Assembly (NCBI RefSeq): GCF_051622035.1
Contig: NC_135359.1
Span: 33,323,501 to 33,387,500, forward strand
Direction: 5' to 3'
Length of the DNA: 64,000 bases
DNA from: Arctopsyche grandis
Lineage: Eukaryota > Arthropoda > Insecta > Trichoptera > Hydropsychidae
The translations under genes were made by a program, and so were the position numbers. The notes beneath the pieces are model-generated. The model ran no database searches. It had not been told where the DNA came from and saw only the letters and a program-made list of their open reading frames with translations. Within the stretch, counting starts at the first letter, position 1. The number at the start of each line of letters is the position of its first letter. Shown here piece by piece: positions 28,201-35,575 of the stretch.

Positions 28201-28253
28201 TGCTCACGTTTGTTGGCGGCTCCGAAGTTCGATGATCCGAAATTAAACGTCAT
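16263..28253 (-). CDS. Nup54: Nucleoporin Nup54
   Basis: Twelve coding exons on the minus strand: 28208-28253, 20351-20575, 20140-20277, 18235-18572, 17831-17951, 17598-17754, 17410-17518, 17150-17342, 16827-17083, 16631-16750, 16477-16564, 16263-16402. All phases agree, giving 643 aa. The N-terminal third is a Gly/Thr-rich FG-repeat region (many GFG and FGxF motifs) that forms the permeability barrier of the pore. It is followed by the conserved Nup54 alpha/beta region (ALMNAVFN, GDERDQ, NPLCRFKAIGYNC, DGLVQLLFNKPEQEL) and the coiled-coil tail (FPTPMIGFSEVKWR, APTQFN, LSQMRMQ) that binds Nup62 and Nup58 in the central channel complex. The start ATG at 28253 gives MTFNFGSSNFG, typical of the family; an in-frame upstream ATG is likely leader. 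The first intron is 7.6 kb and contains another gene on the opposite strand. The donor after 20351 (GTTCGA) is weak. Confidence 0.93.
19165..19680 (-). pseudogene. LINE (RTE/craniofacial-development-2-like) 3' fragment
   Basis: Minus-strand translation around 19287-19493 reads MVRCMLGIMRKDRKRN, then WVRSMTRVVDKVKRFKWQW, then VGQVARRMDERWTKELLEW. This is the C-terminal tail found after the RT domain of endonuclease-reverse-transcriptase LINEs common in insects. Stops and shifts interrupt it on either side. It lies in a Nup54 intron, in the same direction as that gene. Confidence 0.7.
21440..21960 (-). pseudogene. LINE reverse-transcriptase 3' fragment, decayed
   Basis: The minus-strand translation contains KSYVWTVLLHGCETRTLK and RIEAFEMWVYRPM. 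This is the well-known block after the RT catalytic domain in insect LINEs (usually SVLLYGCETWTLK ... RIEAFEMWCYRRM). Several stop codons interrupt it. It lies inside the composite element and is non-functional. Confidence 0.7.
22263..22772. mobile_element. piggyBac-like MITE, family TTAACC(G/C)TTTGCCCGCGG, copy 1
   Basis: The left end TTAACCGTTTGCCCGCG and right end CCGCGGGCAAAGGGTTAA are inverted, each ending in TTAA. An inner short palindrome (TCTATGGAAG ... CTTCCATAGA) lies just inside the left end, and a full CRE-like TGACGTCA lies near 22512. It is highly similar to copy 2 at 25225-25722. Confidence 0.7.
23193..23275 (+). promoter_or_regulatory. TATA promoter and 5' leader exon of the nested gene
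   Basis: TATATAAC at 23193-23200 is followed about 30 bases later by TTCATCAAGTCC, a plausible initiator. The leader would run to 23275, where ATCG is followed by the consensus donor GTGAGT. A pyrimidine-rich acceptor, AATTTCAG, lies at 23347-23354, four bases before the start codon. Inferred from motifs. Confidence 0.45.
23358..24887 (+). CDS. Unrecognised single-pass membrane protein with 17-residue repeats, nested in Nup54 intron
   Basis: Two coding exons, 23358-23802 and 24607-24887, joined in phase to give 241 aa. I do not recognise the family. Residues 1-73 are Tyr/Asp-rich, then polar. Residues 74-141 are four tandem 17-residue units, each beginning TTEII or a variant and ending in a polar SNSVDGA or GNSFEQA stretch. 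Exon 2 supplies a short acidic linker, a hydrophobic segment at about 176-198 (PYIILVVVLAVLVAVTVIAL), then QRRKS and a 40-residue tail. There is no N-terminal signal peptide. Positive charges follow the membrane segment, so the repeats should face outside or the lumen (type III topology). The ATG at 23358 directly follows an acceptor site. It runs opposite to Nup54, inside its first intron, with its own TATA box. Third-position G/C is higher than in the flanks, supporting real coding. Confidence 0.75.
23905..23975. repeat. Dispersed GGGCTGCGGGCTGCAG repeat, copy 1
   Basis: CCATATGGGCTGCGGGCTGCAG and the CTCCCAGTATACTACATATG that follows reappear twice at 38725-38850. It lies in the intron of the nested gene. 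Its nature is unknown. Confidence 0.6.
25225..25873. mobile_element. piggyBac-like MITE copy 2 with extra 3' pieces
   Basis: The MITE proper spans 25225-25722, with TTAA at each end. It continues past its right TTAA into the same flank as copy 1, up to the outer CAATCCCTACTTAT end. A further degraded copy of its last 110 bases follows at 25766-25873, ending GCCGCGGGCAAATGGCTAAG. The left flank is unrelated to that of copy 1. Confidence 0.65.
25874..26197 (-). repeat. SINE tail fragment and non-coding DNA
   Basis: Bases 26105-26165 hold an inverted SINE 3' end. It contains CCAGGAAGGCCTGATAGGTA and CCAATGCGCCTTCCTGG, the complement of the tail of the SINE at 36775-37190. The rest is unremarkable. 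Confidence 0.55.
26198..26788 (+). mobile_element. Solo LTR with a partial second unit
   Basis: The unit 26198-26605 runs TGTTACG...CGACA, as an LTR (TG...CA) should. It has a TATA-like TTTATAAGG near 26468 and AATAAA at 26544-26549, fitting U3-R-U5 order. The last part is repeated at 26606-26788, again with the CACCAATAAATGCTG block, ending CGCAACA. A reversed copy of similar length lies at 54524-54925. No internal retrovirus-like genes are present, and I found no clean target duplication. Confidence 0.65.
26800..27330 (-). repeat. tRNA-derived SINE (minus strand), interrupted and partly duplicated
   Basis: On the minus strand, 27330-27247 reads as a tRNA-like head: an A-box-like TAGACTAGTGATTAGC and a B-box GGTTCAAATCC. 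A body shared with 36840-37040 follows (GATCGTTTCC..., GTTTGCCAAT-type, and ATAGATGTCTC followed by a GTGGATATTAAT-type block). The last block occurs twice (26945-27000 and 27020-27065). The 3' tail lies beyond the LTR at 26165-26105, so the LTR may have inserted into this SINE. Bases 26810-26910 also resemble half of the family 1 foldback MITE. Confidence 0.6.
27331..28207. other. Nup54 intron 1, no further feature
   Basis: AT-rich intronic DNA up to the donor that follows the first coding exon of Nup54. I see no coding potential. Confidence 0.5.
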
Positions 28254-28626
28254 CGTCGTTCCGAAGCCGTTTGAACCCTCAACTGTCTTCGATTTCTGGT
28301 TCCAGGCTTCTGGTTTCCACTTTCTATCTCCACGCCGAACGAGAACCGAGTTGAATTGAATCGCACTAAACGAACCAATCAACCATAACGACGCATTTTA
28401 CGACCAACTCGATATCTTTTTGTATCTTTTTTTATTACAAATTGACACTATAAGTTTCTCTAAGACATTATGACAAATATAATTGACAACCAGTTGATGG
28501 TTTGATTTTAAGATATACAATATACAGTAGATTGGCTTAAATCAATCACCTGATTGTCAATCATATTGGTATTAGTATTTAGCTCGTTGCTCACAACTAA
28601 CTAAAAGTAATATGTTCATTTTGGTT

Positions 28627-28812
28627 CGGTGATTATTCCGCAAAAAGCGATCTCACACAAGTCACTAAAATCTCGATCGCGGAACATCTGGCATCCAAAA
28701 AATTCGTCAATCGAAATATTGTATTAACGAGTATTCAAGTGCCAGATGTTCCATGATAAAGATTTTAGTGACTTGCGCGAGATCGCTTATTGCGGAATAA
28801 TCCGTTTACCGT
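28627..28812. mobile_element. Foldback MITE, family 1, best copy
   Basis: Long inverted arms cover nearly the whole 186 bases. The left arm has GATTATTCCGCAAAAAGCGA, CAAGTCACTAAAATC and ATCTGGCA. The right arm read backwards has GGATTATTCCGCAATAAGCG, CAAGTCACTAAAATC and the same CTGGCA block. Related pieces lie at 1019-1189, 26810-26910 and 32636-32725. Confidence 0.8.
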
Positions 28813-28922
28813 TCATTTTTACAGTCAGTTTCTGTTAATGTATTATTTTAATCGGTGACTATCATATGGCCATATGAAAATAATTGTAGACAAATGTAGG
28901 GACATTTGTGTACTATCACAAA

Positions 28923-29178
28923 CATAGACGAATCCAGAAAGTGTCAAGGAGGGGGCCATTTTGAAATTAAAACTTATGTGATTTTAGATTAACTTTACGA
29001 TATAAATAATAGTAGATATGATACTTATATTGAAGTGATTTTTTTTAAAGTAAACTATTGTGGTGTAAAACCCCATTCAGGAAATATGAAAAATTTACAA
29101 TATATATGAAATTAAATTCTTCCCAAGGGGGGGGGGAGGGGCATGGCACCCATGGCACCCCCCTTGGATCCGCCTATG
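28923..29178. mobile_element. hAT-like MITE (256 bp)
   Basis: The left end CATAGACGAATCCAG and the right end read backwards, CATAGGCGGATCCAAG, form inverted termini. The flanking 8-mers ATCACAAA (28915-28922) and ATCAGAAA (29179-29186) differ at one base. It contains a poly-G run near 29130. Non-coding. Confidence 0.65.
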
Positions 29179-29968
29179 ATCAGAAAACTAACAAATAACA
29201 GAGCGAAGCTAGTAAAAAGCTTTTACAAATGAACCTTTTTGGTCATGCTAAGTAAAATAAACGTTACACATAGTTGATGTCAAATATTTAGGAAAAAGTC
29301 ATACAAGTAATCAATCAACAACTCATGCATATCCGAAGACACGACCCTCAAAGCATCTTCGCTTTAACAATTAAATTCACACCAGATGTACATAAGCTTG
29401 TCAGTTTTGAATACAACCATCGGTTAGTCATTCAACCCAGCTATACAATAAAGTCGAACACCCCATTCGTGTATGTACTTGTCAACAATAAATAACTTCG
29501 TTATAACTCAACTGAGTTATCGGAACCTCTGCAGTATACATACTTCCTCTTTCTACACAACAGCAGCACACAACCAACTGTGTATACACTGGCCAATGAC
29601 AGCATTCCCCTACGCATATATTTTTTAAAGGAATTCTTGTTATATCAAGAATTTCTTCGTTTTTTTAGAATAATTATAATATTTCAAAATTCTGACTGTG
29701 AATCATTGATCTATTGTCATTTTAAAAGTATTTAAAAGTAAACGTGCGCATTGAAAATGTCTTCAGTTATGGCCATAAATTAGACTGCTGCGTTTTCCCA
29801 CCAAAACATGACAGAATCGATACGTTAACCTGTTGTAAGTTATTTTATTTATCACTATATTTCTATTTATATCAATATAAATATCTCACATTCAATAGAA
29901 ACTTAATTTTTGTTTACGTTATATTCAATTATTCTTGTAGATTTGTAAATCCTGTAAAAAATAATAAA

Positions 29969-31617
29969 ATGAGTGAAGAAATATTTATAAGCCATCCAGT
30001 GAATTCTTCTGCTGCTTCTACCAAAAACAAAGGCAGCAGTATGCTGTCGAGAGACGATTTTGATTCAGGTCCAGTCAGCTTAGATCTCATCGAGGACAAT
30101 CTTTGGCTAGGTATTTATTATATTGCGTATTATTTACATTTTGCATATATATTTATTCAAACAAAAATTGTCTTTCATAATAGGAAACTTGAAAGCAGCT
30201 TGCGATTCTGCGACTTTGCACAGTCGTAAAATTACTCACATTTTGACTGTAGATTCGGTACCTCTTCCTCGAGCGAATTCAGAGCTGAAAAACATTACAA
30301 CAAAATACGTTCAAGGTGTTAATTTTAATCTTTTTAATTCGTACGTCTATTGATTTCATGAAAAATTTATCTTAAATTTTAATTATTTTACTATTAAGTT
30401 GCAGACATTCCAAAGGAGGATTTAATTTGTCATTTTACAGAAACCAATGAATTTATTAAAGAAGGACAAGAAAATGGAGCAATTCTAGTTCACTGGTTAG
30501 TTATTACGCAATGAATGATTTTATGTACATATAAGATTTATTTTTTATTCTATAAATTTTATTTTTAGCTATTTTGGCATGTCTAGATCTGCAGCTGTTG
30601 TTATTGCATACATGATGGCTAAACATAAATTATTATTCGAAGAAGCCTTTTATATAGTTAAAGCTAAGCGGAGTATAACATGTCCGAACAATGGCTTTAT
30701 TTCACAACTTAAACTGTATGGACAAATGCAATGTGTTCTTGATAAAAATCATCCAAAATATAAAAAATTTAGGTTAAAAATGGCAGCGGAAAACTTTCGA
30801 AAAGGTGTAACTCTGTCCCCAATTTAAATTATATAAATAGCTATTTTTTTTCTTAACCATGTATAATCGTTTCAGTAAAAATCCTGTCTCAAAACTGTGC
30901 AGATTTAGTAAAACCCGACCCGGGCTTAATTAGGGAACGGCCCGATCCTCTCGTTTATCGTTGTAAAAAGTGCCGCAGAATTGTGGCGTCTCAGAAGAAT
31001 ATAATTTCACACATACCACACAACGTCAAACTGATGTTGAGTCAAAACACGGCAAAGAAGAAAGAAGAAAAAGCCGAGGGGCAAGAAAAATGGGATTTGA
31101 CTTGCAACAGTCAAAACTTGATCGATAAACTCAAAAGCTTGGCTTGCAGCAACGGCAGTGAAGATCCCAACAACGAAGCCGTCGTTCTTAAAATCGAAAG
31201 CTCTGACAATATTCTAAATAAAAGCTCTTCCAGTTCCGAAGGAGTCGAAGTTAAAGTAGACGAAATACAAACTAACCACGGAATGGATACGCACAATAAA
31301 GATATTCCAGAAATTTGTGTTCAAACTTACTTTATAGAACCGTTGGCGTGGATGAAGGACATTCATAAGAATGTTCAAGGGAAACTCTATTGTCCAAAAT
31401 GTTCAAATAAACTAGGCAGTTTCAGTTGGATAATGGGTATTTATTTGATCTCATTGTTTAATGTTATTTTGTTTGTAATATTATAAATTATTGCAAATTA
31501 CGTTTGTTTTAAGGTTGCCAGTGTCCATGCGGAAGTAAAGTAGCTCCTGCTTTCTATTTAGTGCCATCCAAAGTGGAATTATCCAATGTCGTCCAAAATG
31601 TTCAAGTCACCGTCTAA
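29969..31617 (+). CDS. DUSP12: Dual-specificity phosphatase 12 (YVH1-like)
   Basis: Six coding exons: 29969-30110, 30184-30315, 30399-30495, 30569-30804, 30876-31436 and 31514-31617, in phase for 423 aa. The N-terminal phosphatase domain starts with LIEDNLWLGNLKAA and has the active-site loop HCYFGMSRSAA (Cys124, Arg130: the C-x5-R signature). The intron between exons 3 and 4 splits the catalytic Cys codon. The C-terminal region carries the zinc-binding cysteines typical of DUSP12/YVH1: CKKC at 232-235, CPKC at 375-378, and CQCPCG at 391-396 followed by APAFYLVPSKVE. In yeast and animals this protein helps late 60S ribosome maturation; the phosphatase removes phosphate from Tyr and Ser/Thr. 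It is longer than human DUSP12 (340 aa) because of a Lys/Glu- and Ser-rich insert at about 260-355. It diverges from Nup54. Confidence 0.92.
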
Positions 31618-32075
31618 AAGTGACTCGTTAGCTTTACATGTTCATAGAAGAAGGCGGGTTGTACGAATTCGTTCCAATTATCAATAACAACAATTAATTT
31701 CAACGCTTTATATAATGTAATAATAAATTAAATGAATTTAGTTCGTCGTCATAACCTAACCTAACCCACATTTCCCATATTCACGTACCCAATACATAAT
31801 TCAAATTAGAGCACCTGTCCGATTGTTTAGAAATAAATTATTTGGAATAGTTCATTTACATCCATATTTATAAATAGGCTTATTTATGTGCTTGTATACG
31901 ATTCTGACATTGCAATATGAATTTTGTTTGTAATCAATAGGCGAATAAATTGTGAAAGATATTTTTTTTACTTTTATTAGATAACTCTCATTGAGACATT
32001 CATGTTTTTTTCTTACTCTTTTGAGGCGTATCTGTTTTAATTATGCCGTTGTTTTCATAATAATCATAAATTAGA
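31618..32075. other. DUSP12 3' flank
   Basis: AATAAATTAA at 31722 and AATAAATTAT near 31830 are candidate polyadenylation signals for DUSP12. A short CCTAACCTAACC motif lies at 31752-31767. No gene is seen. Confidence 0.45.
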
Positions 32076-32222
32076 GGTGAGGCCAGAAGTTCCATATATG
32101 AATGCTCATTCCCACTCCTCCTCGTAAGAGATGTGCAAACTTGGATCGTGTACTGATTATTACTTTTACGCATCTTTTCTAAGGAGTGGGGGCAGGCTTT
32201 TATAAATGGAACAATCTCTTAG
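32076..32222. mobile_element. Foldback MITE-like element
   Basis: Two imperfect inverted arms meet around a short centre. The left arm contains GTTCCATATATGAATG and CCCACTCCTCCTCGTAAGAG. The right arm read backwards contains TTGTTCCATTTATAAAAG and CCCCACTCCTTAGAAAAGAT. Non-coding. Confidence 0.55.
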
Positions 32223-33921
32223 CATACACATACTACCGGTAGTACCAACAACTTGTTTTCGGTACCGGTATCGGTACTTTCGGTATTGTAATCCCTAGTG
32301 ACGACAACACAGTGTATTACCCATATTCGTTTTTTTTTACAGTGCTTTATATTGAACATTTTTGACAATGCTTTATGTTCAGTGTAAAGTCCGTGAGTGA
32401 TTTGTCGTGACACCGACTATTATAGTACGGCGAGCGTTATCGCAGATACACAGACAGACACACAAAATACACAGATATTATATATATATATATATGATAA
32501 TTTAATAATTACATTAGTCACAAATCGCTCTAACTTGTGTTGAATAAACATATGTACAATGTTAATTTTTTGTTGAAATTATTGGATAAGATATTGATGG
32601 GAACAATTGTGTTTTTATATAAGATAAAATGACCGGTTCGGTGATTTTTCCACAAAAAACGGTCTCGCACAAGTCACTAAAATCTCGATAACGAAATATC
32701 TGGCACCCAAAAACTCCATCTTGGACTTGAAAAAAGCCCATCCTTGAAGAACAAACTTTGCTCTATTATCAACCCCTAATATTATATTATTTAATTGAAA
32801 TTCATAGTATTTAATTCGTTTTAAAATTTTATACCCAATCTTTGTTTTTAATTCTGTTCGCTATCTGGTTAGGTAGGTACGGTCAATATTAAACTGATTT
32901 ATTAGGTTAATGGATGCCTCTTAAATCGAATTTGTTCGAATTATAAGATATGTTTAATTTATGTTAGGTTGGTATTTATTTGTTAACTTTACCGAAATTG
33001 GTTGCTAAATATACATAGGCTAGATATACATACATGGGTCATGAACTGGGCAATTTCATCCCCTAAATGAAAAATATCAAATAATAAAATACAAAGTAGA
33101 GAATGTCTTACACCTATAGTCAGCACCAATATATGTAGGTATATAAAAATCAGCCGCAAATACAAAATATCCCTGCAAGGTCCAAACGGAAGCTCAAAAT
33201 GCCACTCGTACATCACATTCAATTACGAAAATAATGATTATACATGATAAGCTCGTTTGATAATATAGAATAATAAAAATTTACATACCTGTCGTAATAA
33301 ACTACTTCTAAAATTATATTCAACGCCGATTATTTAATTTTGGAAAAAGAAATCGTGATATTTTTTTATATATTGCCAAATTATCGTAATAGTCGACAAT
33401 TTGGTTTTTGGAGATTTTATAACAATTTGCCATTTTGCTTGTTATCTGACGCAATTCTACATATAAATAGATCGACAGTAAAAGTAATAATCAGACTTTG
33501 GTGGCCAGGATGCTTTAACTACTTTATCGCCACGCATTTGTAGAAACCGATTTGATTATTTTATAATTTGTTTAGTGCCAACCCTTGACACTACCTCTTG
33601 ATTATAATATAAACTAACGAAAATTATTGACTTTTAAATTTCTTTAGTATCACATGATATTTTTAGATTTCACTGTGAAAAAACCAAAATTAATTTCGAG
33701 TCATAGCCTTAAATACGAAGGAGCGCGCACCGGTGCGCTTATGGCGATGAAATTGGCTAACCTACAAAATATAGTTTACTATAGTCAATTACTGTCCTAC
33801 AAAGCAAGAGAGCAAAAAAAAGGTTGACAATAGTGAACCATTTTTGTGGGTTCTCATCCTGCATCCTGGCCACCGAAGTCTGGTAATAATATACATATAC
33901 CTACATGTGTATTACTATAAG
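32223..33921. other. Intergenic repeats, no gene
   Basis: Bases 32225-32310 contain GGTACCGGTATCGGTACTTT and end TTGTAATCCCT, like the termini of the composite element at 21344. Bases 32400-32470 hold a reversed copy of the CTGTCTGT/CGCTCGCC repeat. A family 1 MITE half lies at 32636-32725. GCGCACCGGTGCGC, a perfect 14-base palindrome, lies near 33725. No supported coding frame is present. Confidence 0.5.
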
Positions 33922-34657
33922 CAGTTCCGGTTTTAGGGGGGGGGGGCTGGGTCGGGTGGCGCCAAATAAGTTAGGGCGCCACTCGATGTGTCAAAGGCGC
34001 TTTAAAATTTAAAATTAGAGCGCCAAAGGCGCCTTTACTTTCTAAACTCAAACATTTGTACTCAAAAAATTCTATTAATTGAGTGAATGCGCATTCCCTT
34101 CTGTATTTTAATTAACGTTTCCCTGTGGCAAACACAATTTAAATCTTGTGCTATATGACGCTGCGAAATCTTCTGTAACATGGCAAACTTTTTTCGATAT
34201 TGTTTTCACTATGTATTTTCAGCTTCAATATATCGCTGGAAGATTCTAGCTGATTACGTACAATTATATTCCTAAAAAAAATATCTTGGTTTCGAACAGT
34301 TAAACGAATATTCAAAGATGTGGGGTTTTTTGTATTTTGTACACAATCTACTGGAAAGAGAAGATCTTCAAATTAAGCTCACTGCGAATTCAAAATCTGA
34401 TATTATTAGCAATGAACTTATCAATTGAAAAGCCTTTCTTTCAAATATAGTTCAAGGTAAAATCCTCATCGTATTAAATTTTATAAAACAGCATAATTTA
34501 AAATAATTATATCCAAACATTTGGGTTGCTATGCTTTTGGTGACACTACCTGAAACTGTAACAAGGACCCAAGCCTGTTTTTTAGAAAAGAAATAATTTT
34601 TTAAGGATGATTAGAAAAAATTGTCCAAGGGCGCAATTTGGTCTTAGGCCGGCACTG
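33922..34657. mobile_element. hAT-like element, 0.74 kb
   Basis: The left terminus CAGTTCCGGTTTTAGG and the right terminus read backwards, CAGTGCCGGCCTAAGACC, are imperfect inverted repeats. Flanking 8-mers (ACTATAAG and ACTAAGAA) match at only five positions, so a target duplication is uncertain. A poly-G run and two GGCGCC-containing blocks lie near the left end. No transposase frame is seen. Confidence 0.45.
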
Positions 34658-35149
34658 ACTAAGAAGTTATGCACATATGTAAATGTGATCATTGGTAATG
34701 CTTACCCTTTTTTAACTTTTGGATATAACGTATTAGGTACTAGACTGTTTTGAAATATATGTATGTGTGTATGTACAATATTGTCTACAGTAGTCATCTG
34801 ATTCGACAAAGGTTCGAAGTGTGTAAATGTTGAGAGGCACTGGGACTGGTGTGAGTTTTCTTTGTTGGCCGAAAGTGCTCCACCTCTCTCGTAAGCCTCC
34901 CTCACCACTGGCTCTTGTAGTGTTGCATAAGCATTTTCGGTAACGATTTCGATTACCATTCGAACTGACGCTACTCCTCAGTCGTAACCTGGAGTTTCTC
35001 GCATACACTACAATCCTGAACCAATAGAACAACCAGGTATCTATCATCTCATATTTCATTCCACTTCATGCATACATACTTTACAAACAAAATGAATATC
35101 CCTAACACTAATCAAACACTCGCAGCATTTTAACTTTCTTCTTTTCTTT
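34658..35149. promoter_or_regulatory. Possible promoter or leader exon of the NRF-6-like gene
   Basis: Bases 34850-35037 are richer in GC than their surroundings and end in AACAACCAG followed by GTATCT, which could be a non-coding leader exon and its donor. The matching acceptor would be TTTTCAG at 35523-35529. Minus-strand open frames here look like chance. This is inference. Confidence 0.3.
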
Positions 35150-35480
35150 AAAACTTTTTGAAGTGCCATGAATTCGAGTAGATTCCTTTTTAATTAATAA
35201 TTTGAGCTTCGTTTGGGTATTTCTCACTTTTCATAAATTTGACTGATTATAAAACTTTTCAGTGCTAAAACTTTTTGAATAACGATGAATTCGAATAGCA
35301 TTTTTAATCATATGAGTTTTTTGGAATATTCCTCGCTTTTTCATAAATCGTTCAACAATTAGAAAATTCTTCAGTGTCAAAAAATTCTTCATTTCTTTTC
35401 ACATCTTTAAAACTTTTTGAATAACGATGAATTATATGAGTGTTGTTGTTGTTTTTTTTTAATAATTTGAATGCCTTAGT
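35150..35480. repeat. Degenerate tandem repeat upstream of the NRF-6-like gene
   Basis: The block AAACTTTTTGAA followed by a TGCC- or ACGATGAATT segment recurs three times at about 35151, 35270 and 35410. Each time a TTTTTAAT-type stretch follows, and after the first two also CTCACTTTTTCATAAAT-like text. The period is roughly 120-140 bases and the units are strongly diverged. Confidence 0.5.
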
Positions 35481-35534
35481 ATTGGTTTGTAATTTTTAAT
35501 ATTTTACTTATTCAATGTTCTATTTTCAGATAAA

Positions 35535-35546
35535 ATGAAGTTTTAA
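35535..35546 (+). promoter_or_regulatory. Three-codon upstream ORF
   Basis: If the leader acceptor is at 35529, the transcript contains ATG AAG TTT TAA 29 bases before the main start codon. Such a minimal uORF can lower translation of the main frame. This depends on the inferred acceptor. Confidence 0.3.
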
Positions 35547-35575
35547 GAATATCTTTCACAGACGATACATTCAAA

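Larger units (their letters stand above)
28254..29968. promoter_or_regulatory. Divergent intergenic region between Nup54 and DUSP12
   Basis: This 1.7 kb gap separates two divergent start codons and should contain both promoters. I see no clear TATA box for either gene, as is common for housekeeping genes. Two MITEs (28627-28812 and 28923-29178) occupy the centre. An in-frame open stretch continues upstream of the Nup54 ATG to about 28382 and is probably leader. Confidence 0.4.

Noticed and set aside
29744..29968. Upstream extension of the DUSP12 frame
   Set aside because: It contains AT-rich, non-conserved text; the family normally starts shortly before the phosphatase domain, as with the ATG at 29969.
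31752..31767. CCTAACCTAACC telomere-like motif
   Set aside because: Only two to three units, internal to the chromosome; chance or an ordinary simple repeat.
34702..35059. Overlapping minus-strand frames of 85 and 108 codons
   Set aside because: No domain or splice partner; the block is better explained as a possible leader region of the plus-strand gene.
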